From: Bacteroidales bacterium UBA3143
Lineage (GTDB): Bacteria > Bacteroidota > Bacteroidia > Bacteroidales > Dysgonomonadaceae
Assembly: GCA_002364735.1 (NCBI GenBank)
Contig: DEZB01000033.1
Span: 110,839-174,838, forward strand
Direction of reading: 5' to 3'
DNA length: 64,000 nt
The translations under genes and the position numbers were made by a program. Shown here in pieces: positions 1 through 9,787 of the stretch. Positions within the stretch are counted from its first letter, which is position 1. Each line of letters opens with the position of its first letter. The notes under the pieces are model-generated. The model saw only the letters and a list, made by a program, of their open reading frames with translations, was not told the origin of the DNA and did no database searches.

Positions 1-864
1 TTTTTCTTTCGATGAATTAGCAAACTCAGTTTCCATCGAAGGTTTCATCAATCGTTTATAACCATCTTTCACAGCATCTTCTACATATTGCGCAGCTTCA
101 GTAGAGTTTATCACAAATCGTTGTATCAATCTATTGGTGCACTTCTCATCATCGGGAGAAATAGTGACACGCAAAAAGCTTTCAGTCTCAGCCCGACGAA
201 TGGCCAACAATCGATGAGATGGGCAACGAGATAATAAAGCAGAAAAATCAAAATAATCTTTATATTTTTCACCCTCTTCTTCTTTTCCTTTGATGACCTT
301 AGATGTAATCTCCGCATCGCGTTCAAATATACTTCTTACGTCTTGACGAGCACGTGCATCTTCATTCACCCACTCGGCAATTATGTCTGATGCTCCTTTT
401 AGTGCATCATCAACATCTTTCACCTCATCGTTTATAAAAGACATTGCTTTTTGTGATGGAGATCCAGATTGTTGCTTCATTAACCATTCAGCCAAACCCT
501 CCAATCCTTTTTTGCGAGCTATTTCTGCACGAGTCTGTCTTTTGGGTCTATAGGGTAAATAGATATCTTCAAGCTCAGTACTATCCCAAGTGTTTTCAAT
601 TCTCTCTTTTAAATCGGGTGTTAACTTCTCTTGATCAGAAATAGTAGTTAGAATAAACTCTTTCCTCTTTTGAAGTTCCTTAAATTTATTATTTAAGTCT
701 TTAATATTTTCAACAGCCACTTCATCCAACCCCCCAGTGGCTTCTTTTCGGTAGCGACTAATAAAAGGAATGGTTGCTCCCTCCTCTAAGAGCTTTATTG
801 TATTTTCTACATTTTTGCTGCTCAGTTGAAGCGATTTGGAAATAAGTGAAATAATAATGGACAT
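1..864 (-). CDS. tex: Tex-family transcription accessory protein, N-terminal part (cut by window edge)
   Basis: This is the first 288 codons of a Tex (YhgF-like) RNA-binding transcription factor. The frame stays open to base 1, so the C-terminal half (YqgF-like, HhH and S1 domains) lies outside the window. The N-terminal helical domain is recognisable by the motif ATIPFISRYRKEATGGLDEV near residues 30-49, followed by EDIYLPYRPKRQTRAEIARK near 99-118; both are hallmarks of the family. Known role: a conserved nucleic-acid-binding protein of the transcription machinery. The ATG at 864 is the first in frame. A TATTTTTG -7-like box lies at 888-895 on the minus strand, but no good -33 box was seen. 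The gene is divergent from radA. Confidence 0.93.
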   Translation of the reverse strand, partial: MSIIISLISKSLQLSSKNVENTIKLLEEGATIPFISRYRKEATGGLDEVAVENIKDLNNKFKELQKRKEFILTTISDQEKLTPDLKERIENTWDSTELEDIYLPYRPKRQTRAEIARKKGLEGLAEWLMKQQSGSPSQKAMSFINDEVKDVDDALKGASDIIAEWVNEDARARQDVRSIFERDAEITSKVIKGKEEEGEKYKDYFDFSALLSRCPSHRLLAIRRAETESFLRVTISPDDEKCTNRLIQRFVINSTEAAQYVEDAVKDGYKRLMKPSMETEFANSSKEK

Positions 865-948
865 AGTTTTTAGTTTTTTATTGAATACAAAAATAGACAA
901 AACCCGCCAATATAAGTACTCTTTCTTATGCGACTTAATTATTATGAT

Positions 949-956
949 TACCTTTG
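949..956 (+). promoter_or_regulatory. -7 box of radA
   Basis: TACCTTTG matches the Bacteroidetes -7 consensus TAnnTTTG; only a weak -33 (TTAT at 926-929) precedes it. Transcription would start near 960, which excludes the upstream in-frame start at 954 and supports the ATG at 978. Confidence 0.45.
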
Positions 957-977
957 TTAGTACAAGAAAAATCTATA

Positions 978-2348
978 ATGGCAAAACTTAAATCAGTCTA
1001 TTTTTGCAGCAGTTGCGGCAACGAATCTCCTAAGTGGATGGGTAAATGCCCTGCTTGTGGCGAATGGGGATCTTTCGTTGAAGAGCTAATAAGAAAAGAT
1101 AGTGTTGCAGCAAAACAAGAAGACACACGTTCCTTTTCAAGTGGAAAAAACATTCCTCAATCACTCAAAGATATAAGGGCAGACGAAGAGCCTCGTATTG
1201 ATATGCAAGACAATGAGTTGAATCGTGTATTGGGAGGAGGATTAGTGCCTGCATCTCTGGTATTGATTGGTGGCGAACCAGGAATTGGTAAATCGACATT
1301 GGTTCTTCAAACAATCCTAAAATTACAAACCATCAAATCACTCTATGTTTCGGGCGAGGAGAGTGCTCGACAATTAAAACTTAGAGCAGAGCGATTGGGA
1401 ATAGAAAACGATAACTGCCTTATTGTCTGCGAAACCAATTTGGATCAAATCTTTGGACATATCAAAAATACGGATCCTCAATTGGTAATAATCGATTCCA
1501 TACAAACCATGTACATTGATTCCATGGAATCATCTCCTGGCAGTATTTCACAAGTGCGCGAATGCGCAGCAGCCATTCTCAAGTTTGCCAAACAGTCAGG
1601 CATTCCAGTACTACTTGTGGGACACATCACCAAAGAAGGTAGCATTGCAGGACCTAAGGTATTAGAGCACATTGTAGATACCGTATTGCAATTTGAAGGA
1701 GACCAACACTATATGTACAGAATTCTCCGTAGCATTAAAAATCGCTTTGGAAGTACAGCAGAGTTAGGTATATACGAAATGATTCAATCTGGTTTGCGCG
1801 AAGTGAGCAATCCATCCGAAATGCTATTGACACAAAACCACGATGGCTTGAGTGGTGCAACCATCTCGGCCACCATCGAAGGTGTACGTCCTTTTTTAAT
1901 AGAAACACAGTCTTTGGTCAGCTCAGCAGCTTATGGAACACCGCAACGCTCCGCAACAGGCTTCGATATTCGCAGAATGAACATGCTATTAGCAGTTTTG
2001 GAAAAACGAGCTGGATTCAAATTGTCTCAAAAAGATGTATTCTTAAATATAGCAGGAGGATTAAAAATAAACGACCCTGGGATGGATCTTTCTGTCATCA
2101 GTGCTGTTTTGTCGTCCAGCCTTGATATTGGTGTGGAAAGAGATACTTGCTTGGCTGGTGAAATTGGTCTTTCAGGTGAAATAAGACCAGTCAACCGCAT
2201 TGAACAGCGCATTTTGGAAGCAGAGAAATTGGGATTCAGACGCATCATCATTCCAGCTAACAATTTAAAAGGATTTACCTCGAAAGTTGATATAAAAATA
2301 GAAACAGCTCGTAAAGTAGAAGAGGCTTTCAGGCTACTGTTTTCATAA
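978..2348 (+). CDS. radA: DNA repair protein RadA/Sms
   Basis: RadA is a RecA-like ATPase that processes recombination intermediates and drives branch migration. Domains seen: an N-terminal zinc finger with C10, C13, C24 and C27; Walker A GEPGIGKST at 99-107; a Walker B-like LVIIDS near 168-173; the RadA-specific KNRFG motif at 254-258; and a C-terminal Lon-like domain with GEIGLSGEIRPV. At 456 aa it has the normal family length. The frame opens 24 bases upstream at 954, but a -7 box overlaps that position and homologues begin MAKxK, so 978 was chosen. It is monocistronic, followed about 110 bp later by tRNA-Cys. Confidence 0.96.
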   Translation: MAKLKSVYFCSSCGNESPKWMGKCPACGEWGSFVEELIRKDSVAAKQEDTRSFSSGKNIPQSLKDIRADEEPRIDMQDNELNRVLGGGLVPASLVLIGGEPGIGKSTLVLQTILKLQTIKSLYVSGEESARQLKLRAERLGIENDNCLIVCETNLDQIFGHIKNTDPQLVIIDSIQTMYIDSMESSPGSISQVRECAAAILKFAKQSGIPVLLVGHITKEGSIAGPKVLEHIVDTVLQFEGDQHYMYRILRSIKNRFGSTAELGIYEMIQSGLREVSNPSEMLLTQNHDGLSGATISATIEGVRPFLIETQSLVSSAAYGTPQRSATGFDIRRMNMLLAVLEKRAGFKLSQKDVFLNIAGGLKINDPGMDLSVISAVLSSSLDIGVERDTCLAGEIGLSGEIRPVNRIEQRILEAEKLGFRRIIIPANNLKGFTSKVDIKIETARKVEEAFRLLFS

Positions 2349-2430
2349 ACAGACATTCAAGTTCAGTGCAAATTGAGGACATTTAGAAATGAAATTTCGA
2401 TGATATGTTTTTTAGTTTAAAATATAATAG

Positions 2431-2438
2431 TATCTTTG
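2431..2438 (+). promoter_or_regulatory. -7 box of tRNA-Cys
   Basis: TATCTTTG, a perfect Bacteroidetes -7 box, lies 22 bases before the mature tRNA 5' end. A T-rich stretch at 2408-2415 may serve as the -33, but it is not canonical. Confidence 0.5.
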
Positions 2439-2459
2439 CAACCGCTTTTCAAAAGCATC

Positions 2460-2530
2460 GGTACCTTGGCCGAGTGGTTAGGCAACGGTCTGCAAAACCG
2501 TGTACGGCGGTTCGAATCCGCCAGGTACCT
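2460..2530 (+). tRNA. tRNA-Cys (GCA)
   Basis: A 71-nt cloverleaf. The acceptor stem GGTACCT (2460-2466) pairs with AGGTACC (2523-2529), and U73 at 2530 is the discriminator expected for tRNA-Cys. The anticodon stem ACGGT/ACCGT encloses loop CTGCAAA with anticodon GCA at 2492-2494, and the T arm contains GGTTCGAATCC. No CCA is encoded. The 71-nt length is usual for bacterial tRNA-Cys. Confidence 0.96.
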
Positions 2531-2541
2531 CAAAATAGATT

Positions 2542-2587
2542 AAGTTCCAAACGCTGTTTTTATAACAAACAGGTTTTGGAACTTTTT
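2542..2587 (+). terminator. Intrinsic terminator of tRNA-Cys
   Basis: AAGTTCCAAA (2542-2551) pairs with TTTTGGAACTT (2574-2584), with a nested CTGTTT/AAACAG stem inside, followed by a T-run to 2587. It lies 12 bases past the tRNA. Confidence 0.8.
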
Positions 2588-2803
2588 CTCTTATCACACC
2601 TTTAGTTCAGTAATCTAATAGTCCAACACAGGCAAATTGAAGAGTCTTTTCATTTATCACTAATTAATTAGTTACGCCCATCCTCTTCTAAAGTTTTCTA
2701 TTCTCTATCTGTTTATCTCTTTCTGTCACATCCAGTTTTCGTTTTTCAATTGCCTTTGCAAATACATTTGTATGAAAAATGATAACCTTTCACCTTTATC
2801 GAA

Positions 2804-3091
2804 TCTACAAAAGTCACTCCATGTACAAGTTCTTGCTTCTGTAGTCTACAAAAGTCACTCCATGTACAAGTTCTTGCTTCTGTAGTCTACAAAACTCACT
2901 CCATGTACAAGTTCTTGCTTCCGTAGGCTACAAAACTCATTCCCTTAACAAGTTTTCTCTTCCGTAGACTACAAAACCTATTCCCTTAACAAGTTTTCTC
3001 TTCTGTAGTCTACAGAAGCTACTCCATGTACAAGTTCTTACTTCTGTAGGGGTGCAAAACTAACTCCATGCACAAGTTCCCACTTTTGTAG
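2804..3091. repeat. Tandem array 1: seven units of 41 bp
   Basis: Seven head-to-tail units begin at 2804, 2845, 2886, 2927, 2968, 3009 and 3050 (41 bp; the last is 42). Units fall into two types: ACTCCATGTACAAGTTCTTG (units 1-3, and 6-7 with changes) and TTCCCTTAACAAGTTTT (units 4-5). Both share CTTCnGTAG and CTACAAAA. At unit joins TGTAG-T-CTACA forms a small dyad. There are no unique spacers, so it is not a CRISPR array. It fills the gap between tRNA-Cys and the convergent GH78 gene; nothing else was recognised in 2588-3172. Confidence 0.9.
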
Positions 3092-3172
3092 ATGTTATAA
3101 CTACTACTTACATTGTTGTTATGCAAAATATATAATGGATTTTCTATTGCCATTTATATCTCTTTCTGCATA

Positions 3173-5455
3173 TTACTGTTTTACAATCAAGTTGTGCTGA
3201 CCAGATCCTGTTTCAATATAGTACTCACCTTTATCGAATTTTGCTTCAATGGATTTATTGTCAAGAAACACATTGTTCTTTGAATCAAATTGTGGTAATA
3301 TAACTCTGACAGTTGTATTTGCTGGAATTTCAAAGTCAAGATTAAATGTATGAGGTTCTTGATTGAAACGCACAAAAACGGGTCCCTTGATTGTTGGAAC
3401 TTTGCATTTGGCTTCCATAATACCTCCTGGTTGAGGAGCAATACGGATTTTTTCATATCCAGGTAAAAGTGGTTCCACTCCCATAATTTTCCGAGGAATG
3501 ATATGTGCCGGAGATGCACTCCATGCATGGCTCCAACCATTGTTTGCTTTATAGCGATTATCCCAAGCTTCGGTGGTAATTGTTGAACCTACACGTAGCA
3601 TATTCAGCCAACTACGATCCGAGTCGGAGGTTAAAAGACTAAGAGCATATTCTGCTTCTTTATCATTAAAAAGGGCTTCAAGCAGGTGATTTGCACCATA
3701 AACACCACAAGCCATTCCTTTCGATTTTATAAAATCAACTACCTTGGGTTTGTTTACTTCATCGACCAATCCAAATACAAGTGGATACATATTTGCATGC
3801 AGCGAGGAGTGCGACGTTCCAAGTCCATCAACATAAACACCTTTTTCAACACTAAGAAATGCATCGTTAAATGATTTCTTTACAACAATAGCACGTTCTT
3901 TAAATTGATTTGCCTCTCTGCTTTTACCAATTGCTTCAGCCATATCTGCCATTGCTAACAGAGCTTTGTAATGAAATGCATTTACAACAGTGTTGAAATC
4001 AGTAAAGTCATAATTGTCTGCTTCTCCTTTTGCTCCCATTCCGACAGCTCCTTCTTTTGTCTTTCCTCCTCCAGCATTTGGCCAATCAACAATATCGTTC
4101 AGCTGCTTTCCATTAAAATGGATTGACTTCAAAAACTCAGGTGTTTGCTTTCCCCTTTTGGTGCTAATCAAGTAGTTTTCAGAAGCCAAGCTTAGCATAA
4201 GTTTTGCTACTAATTCAGGGAAATGCTTTTCAATAACTCCTGTATTTCCAGTGTGCCAGTAATCTGCGTGCGCCATCAATATGGTGTGAAAAATCCATTC
4301 AGTTGGCCAAGTTGCATGATAAATCATATTCTCCAAACTATAGCGGGCAATGGCAAATTCGCGATCCACTGCATAATGGCTCATTTGATGGATGTAACAG
4401 TCTGCCTCATACATCATACGCTCTCGCTCGCTTGCAGCATAGTCACCGTTAAATGTATTGGCTTTCACCGAATAACGACACAGGTCATACACAGCATTTA
4501 GTCGTTCGTCTGAACTTGTAAAAAAAGAAGCTTCCTCATCAAATTCATAGTACAAAGCATGTTGAGTAACATTTTCGATGTTTATATCTGGATTATTAGA
4601 ATGTATCTCAACATAACGGAAAGGAGTAACCTCAGGCATATGAGCGGGCATTGCCTGACTATGAGGATAAGTTGGCTTGAAACGTGGAAGTTGCAATACT
4701 TCAGAGTGAACGCCAGGCTCTACAACGAACTGATATCTTTTGAACAATATGCCACCGCCAGGTTGTTGGTCAATGGAGTCTCCAACTGCTTTCTCTCCAA
4801 GATAAACCCAAATTGTATCATTAGATATTGTTGAATTATTCTTTTCCCAACTGTAATTAATTTCTGGTACTGCAAATGCTGACCTCCCAAAATCGTAGAA
4901 AAGCACATTATCTCTTTGAACCTTATTGACTACGTTTACTTCGTGATAACGGATTGGATGTCGATTTTCAAATGTCCAAATTGGGTCACCGCTTTCATCT
5001 TCAATCTGCACCCATTTGCTTTCACCTGGCCACAATCTTTTAATATTAAAGTCTCCAGTTTTAAAATTTTGAGCCTCACTCCAATCTGAAACATTACTAT
5101 TTTCATCCCATGTACGAACCATCCAATAATAATTAGAATTGTCAGAAAGAGGCGTACCACTATATTCAACATTTGAAGACTTACTTGAAGTTACTTTATC
5201 TGAATTCCATGTAGCACCTTCCAAATTGTATATATCTTTTTCGCTGTTTGATACAATTATCTGATAAGCTGTCTGAGATGCATCGTTACTTTGTGAATTC
5301 ACAATCCAACTGAATGATGGTGCTGGATTGGTAATTACTGACAACTCTGGATGTGAAAGTAGTTCACAAAGCAAACCAGTTGGAGAGTTGTTTTTTTGAG
5401 AAAAAGACATTAGGGCCAAAAGCATTCCAGTAAATGCAAAAAGTATTTTTTTCAT
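3173..5455 (-). CDS. GH78 alpha-L-rhamnosidase-like glycoside hydrolase
   Basis: A secreted, probably periplasmic or surface, enzyme expected to remove terminal alpha-L-rhamnose from plant or microbial polysaccharides. A signal peptide MKKILFAFTGMLLALMSFSQ is followed by the typical GH78 N-terminal beta module (PSFSWIVN, QTAYQIIVSNS). The six-hairpin catalytic barrel carries SERERMMYEAD near 340-352 and TWPTEW near 385. The family-typical tail GWSHAWSASP lies near 643. The more usual RDERLGWxGD is replaced by ERERMMYEAD, as in a Bacteroidetes subgroup, so substrate is uncertain. The frame extends 9 codons upstream, but the MKK start gives a clean signal peptide. There are no SusCD or regulator neighbours; it stands alone. 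Confidence 0.85.
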   Translation of the reverse strand: MKKILFAFTGMLLALMSFSQKNNSPTGLLCELLSHPELSVITNPAPSFSWIVNSQSNDASQTAYQIIVSNSEKDIYNLEGATWNSDKVTSSKSSNVEYSGTPLSDNSNYYWMVRTWDENSNVSDWSEAQNFKTGDFNIKRLWPGESKWVQIEDESGDPIWTFENRHPIRYHEVNVVNKVQRDNVLFYDFGRSAFAVPEINYSWEKNNSTISNDTIWVYLGEKAVGDSIDQQPGGGILFKRYQFVVEPGVHSEVLQLPRFKPTYPHSQAMPAHMPEVTPFRYVEIHSNNPDINIENVTQHALYYEFDEEASFFTSSDERLNAVYDLCRYSVKANTFNGDYAASERERMMYEADCYIHQMSHYAVDREFAIARYSLENMIYHATWPTEWIFHTILMAHADYWHTGNTGVIEKHFPELVAKLMLSLASENYLISTKRGKQTPEFLKSIHFNGKQLNDIVDWPNAGGGKTKEGAVGMGAKGEADNYDFTDFNTVVNAFHYKALLAMADMAEAIGKSREANQFKERAIVVKKSFNDAFLSVEKGVYVDGLGTSHSSLHANMYPLVFGLVDEVNKPKVVDFIKSKGMACGVYGANHLLEALFNDKEAEYALSLLTSDSDRSWLNMLRVGSTITTEAWDNRYKANNGWSHAWSASPAHIIPRKIMGVEPLLPGYEKIRIAPQPGGIMEAKCKVPTIKGPVFVRFNQEPHTFNLDFEIPANTTVRVILPQFDSKNNVFLDNKSIEAKFDKGEYYIETGSGQHNLIVKQ

Positions 5456-6042
5456 TTTCGAAAGGGTTTTAATGTTGATCACTTTAATTCATTAAGCACA
5501 CAAAATTATAAGTTAGTGACTTCTGAAATCCTTAACCTTACTTTCTTGTCGCAAATATGTTTACAAAAAAATCTTACACAATAAACAAAGCTACATATTT
5601 TATAGGACAATCTTTTCACAGATAGATTTTTAAATTACGTGATCGAAAAAACTCAGCTCATATATACAGTCATATTAAGCAACCCATCAATGTTGATCCA
5701 TGATTTTTAATCCTCATCTTAAACAACCTATTTAGTGTCTGCCAGAAAACTGCTGCTTTTTGAGTCTTTGATAAGAAAACGTCAAAGACAAAGCCTGTTC
5801 CGCTTGCACGGAAGCTTTCGTCTCGCCGTAGCGGAATGAAATTAAGGAGTTTACTTTAGTAAATGACTGTTTCAAAAACGAGAGTAACGAAGTATTTGGC
5901 GTTTTATTACTAAGACTATTTATACATCTTCAATCCAAAACACTTCCTCATTTAACTAAAAACTATTACCTTAGCCTTTTCATTAAAAAACAATCCATAT
6001 TAAGTCAAAGCTTACGAAAAAACCAATCAACAAACTACCCTC
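5456..6042. other. Non-coding gap upstream of GH78 and helicase genes
   Basis: A divergent gap of about 590 bp with no convincing ORF. It holds the 5' region of both neighbours and a GC-richer patch at 5795-5840, where TTCCG (5798-5802) can pair with CGGAA (5809-5813) or, as TTCCGCT, with AGCGGAA (5830-5836). A helicase -7 box is unclear (TACCTTAG just upstream is a weak match). Confidence 0.6.
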
Positions 6043-8490
6043 ATGCTCGACTACTACCAATTAGCACACGGCTTTGCCAACAACACCAATCAAATTACAT
6101 TTATTACTGGCAAAGCAGGTACTGGAAAAACAACGTTTTTGAGAAAACTAAAAGCTGAATCATTTAAACAAATAGCTGTAGTAGCCCCAACTGGTATTGC
6201 AGCAATAAATGCTGGAGGAACAACCATTCACTCTTTCTTTCAATTGCCTTTTTCACCATTTACTCCCACCCCTATAGGAAAGAAGGAGTTAATTAGTAAG
6301 ATGAAAATGCAAGGCAGGAGACAGCAGATATTGCGCGAATTGGAACTATTGGTTATAGACGAAATAAGTATGGTCCGTGCCGATGTATTGGATGCGATAG
6401 ACACTGTTTTGAGACATTACAGACACAGAGACTGGCAACCATTTGGTGGAGTGCAAGTTGTATTTATTGGAGATATGTTTCAACTATCGCCCGTGGCCAA
6501 GCGTGAAGAGTTGCACATTTTATTGAGCCATTATAAAGGAATCCATTTCTTTGATAGCCACGTGATGCAAGAAGTGCCCATGATTTATATTGAGTTGGAT
6601 AAAGTGTTTCGCCAAAAGAATGCTGACTTCATTCATATACTGGATGAGGTGCGCTTGAATAAACTTTCACCAGAAAGTTTGGCTAAATTGGAAACAACTT
6701 ACAACCCAGACTTTGTTCCTAAAGAAGATGATGCTTACATAACCCTTACAACGCATAACTATAAAGCAGATTTGATAAACAGTGCCGAAATGAAAAAGAT
6801 CGAAGGCAAATCAAAATGGTTTACTGCAGAAATAAAAGGATCGTTTCCTACAAACAACTTCCAAGTAGATACAGACTTGGAGCTGAAAAAAGGAGCTAAA
6901 GTGATGTTTGTGAAAAACGATACTGAAACTCCCCGAAGGTTTTACAATGGCAAAATAGGGGAGGTTACGTTTATTGATGATGATTATGTAATGGTTACAT
7001 GCCCTGGTGAAGAGAACGCCATATATGTAGAGGCTGTGACTTGGGAAAACATGACTTATACGGTGAATAAGGAAACCACAAAGCTGGAGGAAAAGATAAC
7101 TGGTAGTTTCACTCAAATTCCCTTGCGCCATGCTTGGGCTATTACCATTCATAAAAGTCAAGGCCTTACGTTTGACAAAGCTATTATTGATGCAGGCGAT
7201 GCTTTTGCTCCAGGACAAGTGTATGTAGCACTTAGTCGCTGTCGTACTTTGGAGGGAATTGTACTTAAAAGCAAAATTAACGCCAATAGCATTCGCAATG
7301 AAGCTAACATTCTGGAATTCTCCAGTCGAAGAAACGAAGCAGATGAACTCATAGAGAAACTCGAAAACTCTCAAGTGGAATATCGCAAGCAATTATTGAT
7401 AGAGTTATTTGAATTTAATCAAATACAAAAGCTCTTTAACTTCTTGAGGAGTGATGTAAACAAAGCAGGTTCTTCATTTAATGATGAAGCAACTTCTTTT
7501 CTAAACACCTTAATAAACAGGATTAAAGAAATAAAGGAAGTAGCCGATAAATTTATTGTGCAACTCACTCAAATATTCAATAACAAACCAGTTGATAATA
7601 CCATCTTACAAGCAAGATTAAGTGCATCTTCCAACTATTTTGAAGAAAAATTAGAGGATCTACTGGATGAAATTTCCGATTCGCCTGCTTATACGGATGA
7701 TAAAGCCTTTGCAAAATCCTATAACGAAGACTTGCTAAATATATACACTCAAGTTGCACAAAAGAAGGAGCTTATATCCAATTTGAAACAAGAGTTTACT
7801 ATTGACAACTACTTCAAGTGGAGAAACAATCTTGTTATTAAACTTCCGAACTTGCAAACTCATGGTGGTAGTAAAAAAGAATCTACCGTTTCAATCAATC
7901 CCGATTTGATGCAACGTCTCACCGAAATAAGAAATGAACTGGCAGAAGAAAACAATGTACCAGTTTATATCATTGCACGTACCAAGTCGCTACAACAATT
8001 GGCTGACTACTTACCACAAACCCCCAAAGAGTTTTTACTCATTTACGGTTTTGGAAAAGTGCGTGTTGAGAAATACGGAAGTTTCTTTCTGGATGAAATT
8101 AGAAAGTATTGCGCTGAAAAAAATCTATCGTCACGCATGAATGAAATAGATGCTACATCTACAAAAGAAACAAAACCAAAACAGATAAAAGGTGCTACAC
8201 AGATGGAAAGCCTGTTACTATATACCCAAGGAAAGAGTATTGAAGAGATTACTCAGATCAGAAATTTGAAAGAAAGCACGATTGCTGGACATTTGGCTAA
8301 ATTCTTAGAAACGGGTGAAACAAATATTGATGATTTCTTAACTCCATCTAAACGAGAAGAGGCAAACCAGTTAGTAAAAGAAAAGCCTGATCAATCTACT
8401 TACACAACATTGGCTAATGTACTTACAGTAACAGAATACCAGTTTTTCAATGCTTGGCTGCGTTTACAGCAAAAACAGGAAGCAGAATAG
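6043..8490 (+). CDS. PIF1/RecD-like superfamily 1 helicase with HRDC and HTH domains
   Basis: An ATP-dependent DNA helicase of the PIF1-like SF1B type common in Bacteroidetes. Seen: Walker A GKAGTGKTT at 23-31, the PIF1-type VVAPTGIAAINAGGTTIHSFF motif Ia region, Walker B VIDEISMV, GDMFQLSPV motif III, and C-terminal helicase motifs TIHKSQGLTFD and VYVALSRC. An HRDC domain lies about 619-692 and a helicase-type helix-turn-helix about 717-767 (SIEEITQIRNLKESTI). At 815 aa it is a normal size for this fusion. Likely role: replication-fork or recombination maintenance; the partner is unknown. It is monocistronic and convergent with the pyrE operon. Confidence 0.9.
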   Translation: MLDYYQLAHGFANNTNQITFITGKAGTGKTTFLRKLKAESFKQIAVVAPTGIAAINAGGTTIHSFFQLPFSPFTPTPIGKKELISKMKMQGRRQQILRELELLVIDEISMVRADVLDAIDTVLRHYRHRDWQPFGGVQVVFIGDMFQLSPVAKREELHILLSHYKGIHFFDSHVMQEVPMIYIELDKVFRQKNADFIHILDEVRLNKLSPESLAKLETTYNPDFVPKEDDAYITLTTHNYKADLINSAEMKKIEGKSKWFTAEIKGSFPTNNFQVDTDLELKKGAKVMFVKNDTETPRRFYNGKIGEVTFIDDDYVMVTCPGEENAIYVEAVTWENMTYTVNKETTKLEEKITGSFTQIPLRHAWAITIHKSQGLTFDKAIIDAGDAFAPGQVYVALSRCRTLEGIVLKSKINANSIRNEANILEFSSRRNEADELIEKLENSQVEYRKQLLIELFEFNQIQKLFNFLRSDVNKAGSSFNDEATSFLNTLINRIKEIKEVADKFIVQLTQIFNNKPVDNTILQARLSASSNYFEEKLEDLLDEISDSPAYTDDKAFAKSYNEDLLNIYTQVAQKKELISNLKQEFTIDNYFKWRNNLVIKLPNLQTHGGSKKESTVSINPDLMQRLTEIRNELAEENNVPVYIIARTKSLQQLADYLPQTPKEFLLIYGFGKVRVEKYGSFFLDEIRKYCAEKNLSSRMNEIDATSTKETKPKQIKGATQMESLLLYTQGKSIEEITQIRNLKESTIAGHLAKFLETGETNIDDFLTPSKREEANQLVKEKPDQSTYTTLANVLTVTEYQFFNAWLRLQQKQEAE

Positions 8491-8529
8491 CTTCAAAGTT
8501 AAATCGAAGACTCAGCAATATAAAACAAA

Positions 8530-8553
8530 AAAATGCGGACTTTCCCGCATTTT
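8530..8553. terminator. Bidirectional terminator between helicase gene and pyrE operon
   Basis: AAAATGCGG (8530-8538) pairs with CCGCATTTT (8545-8553). The A-run on one side and T-run on the other suit termination of both convergent transcripts. Confidence 0.8.
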
Positions 8554-8596
8554 ATACATTCTCCTTTTTTAAAGGATTATACGCTTATAGATAGCC

Positions 8597-9016
8597 CTAC
8601 AATTGATCAAACGGAAGCGAAGCAATCACTTCAGATATTTTATCAACTCCTTCTTTCATTGGTTTGTTCACCATAGGTTTGATGAAAGGATTGAGATCTG
8701 CACGTACAGTTATTTTCATGCGTGTATCGTCTTCGGCTTTTGAAACTAATTGCACCCACACATTTATTTCAAAAGGAAGTTGTTCCGATTTAAACTTGAT
8801 TGTTTTGTGTGGCTCTCTATCTATTACTACAAAGGTTACTTGTCCAACTGGTGCTACAGAAAACGAACAACTATCTTGGTCACAAGTAAAATCGGTGATT
8901 TTATCTGCAGGAAGTTTGTCTTTCATGCGTTCCAATTTACTCATATCGGAAAGCACATCAAACACCATTTTATCAGGATAAGGAATCTTCTTTATATCGC
9001 TTACAAATTCTGTCAT
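8597..9016 (-). CDS. SRPBCC-fold protein (polyketide cyclase/START-like)
   Basis: A 139-aa protein with the helix-grip pattern of the SRPBCC superfamily: an N-terminal strand, a helical segment YPDKMVFDVLSDMSKLER, a long run of beta strands, and a C-terminal helix VDKISEVIASL. It has no signal peptide. The family binds hydrophobic ligands or lipids; no specific function is known here. It follows pyrE by 17 bp, so it is co-transcribed as the last gene of the prmC-recX-comF-pyrE operon. In my recollection this pyrE-SRPBCC pairing is common in Bacteroidetes, which hints at a link with nucleotide metabolism, but that is inference. Confidence 0.75.
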   Translation of the reverse strand: MTEFVSDIKKIPYPDKMVFDVLSDMSKLERMKDKLPADKITDFTCDQDSCSFSVAPVGQVTFVVIDREPHKTIKFKSEQLPFEINVWVQLVSKAEDDTRMKITVRADLNPFIKPMVNKPMKEGVDKISEVIASLPFDQL

Positions 9017-9033
9017 TAGGTCATTTAAGTTAG

Positions 9034-9678
9034 TTAGTCTTTTTTGTTTCTACCCCAAGTGTCAGGGTTCTTTCTCCAGTCTTGTAGTGTTTGCAATTCA
9101 GACTCATCTATATATTCTGTATGAAGTGCTTCCTTCAATATTGCATCGTAATTACTCAAACTTGTGAGTTCTACTTTAGCATCGCTCATGTTTTTAGTCG
9201 CAATTGGGAAACCATAAGTAAAAATAGAAAGCATTCCAATTACTTCTGCACCATTTTTTCGAATAGCCTCAACTGCTTTTAAACTGCTTTGACCAGTTGA
9301 AACTAAATCTTCAATTACTACAACTTTTTGTTTTGGCTTCAAGTCTCCTTCTATCAAGTTTTCGAGACCATGCCCTTTAGGGGTTGCCCTAATATATACA
9401 AAAGGAAGACCCAACAAATCTGCTACTAAAGCACCTGGAGCAATTGCACCAGTAGCAACACCCGCAACAGCTTCAACATTGGGATATTTCTCAAGAATGA
9501 TGCGACTAAATTGTATCTTCAAGAAATTTCTGGTGTCAGGATATGACATTAATTTTCTGTTATCGCAATAAATAGGAGATTTCCATCCTGATGCCCATGT
9601 AAATGGATTGGAGGGCTGAAGCTTTATGGCTTTGAGTTTTAAAAGTTGCTGTGCTGTAATTTTTTCTAATGTCTTCAT
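9034..9678 (-). CDS. pyrE: Orotate phosphoribosyltransferase
   Basis: Converts orotate and PRPP to orotidine 5'-monophosphate, the fifth step of UMP synthesis. Seen: AIKLQPSNPFTWASGWKSPIYCDNR near the N-terminus (substrate loop), VAGVATGAIAPGALVADLLG, and the PRPP-binding motif VVVIEDLVSTGQSS near 118-131. The 214 aa match the family size. It lies 109 bp after comF and 17 bp before the SRPBCC gene on the same strand. Confidence 0.96.
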   Translation of the reverse strand: MKTLEKITAQQLLKLKAIKLQPSNPFTWASGWKSPIYCDNRKLMSYPDTRNFLKIQFSRIILEKYPNVEAVAGVATGAIAPGALVADLLGLPFVYIRATPKGHGLENLIEGDLKPKQKVVVIEDLVSTGQSSLKAVEAIRKNGAEVIGMLSIFTYGFPIATKNMSDAKVELTSLSNYDAILKEALHTEYIDESELQTLQDWRKNPDTWGRNKKD

Positions 9679-9787
9679 ATTCTTTTTTGTTATTCTTGAG
9701 AAGTCACAAAAATAGTATTTTTAGTGTTACTTTTCTAATTAAAAAAAAGATATTACAGCATTTTATTTTGTGGAGCTTATAAAATAA

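Noticed and set aside
2804..3091. CRISPR array
   Set aside because: Units are contiguous and have no unique spacers; no cas genes nearby.
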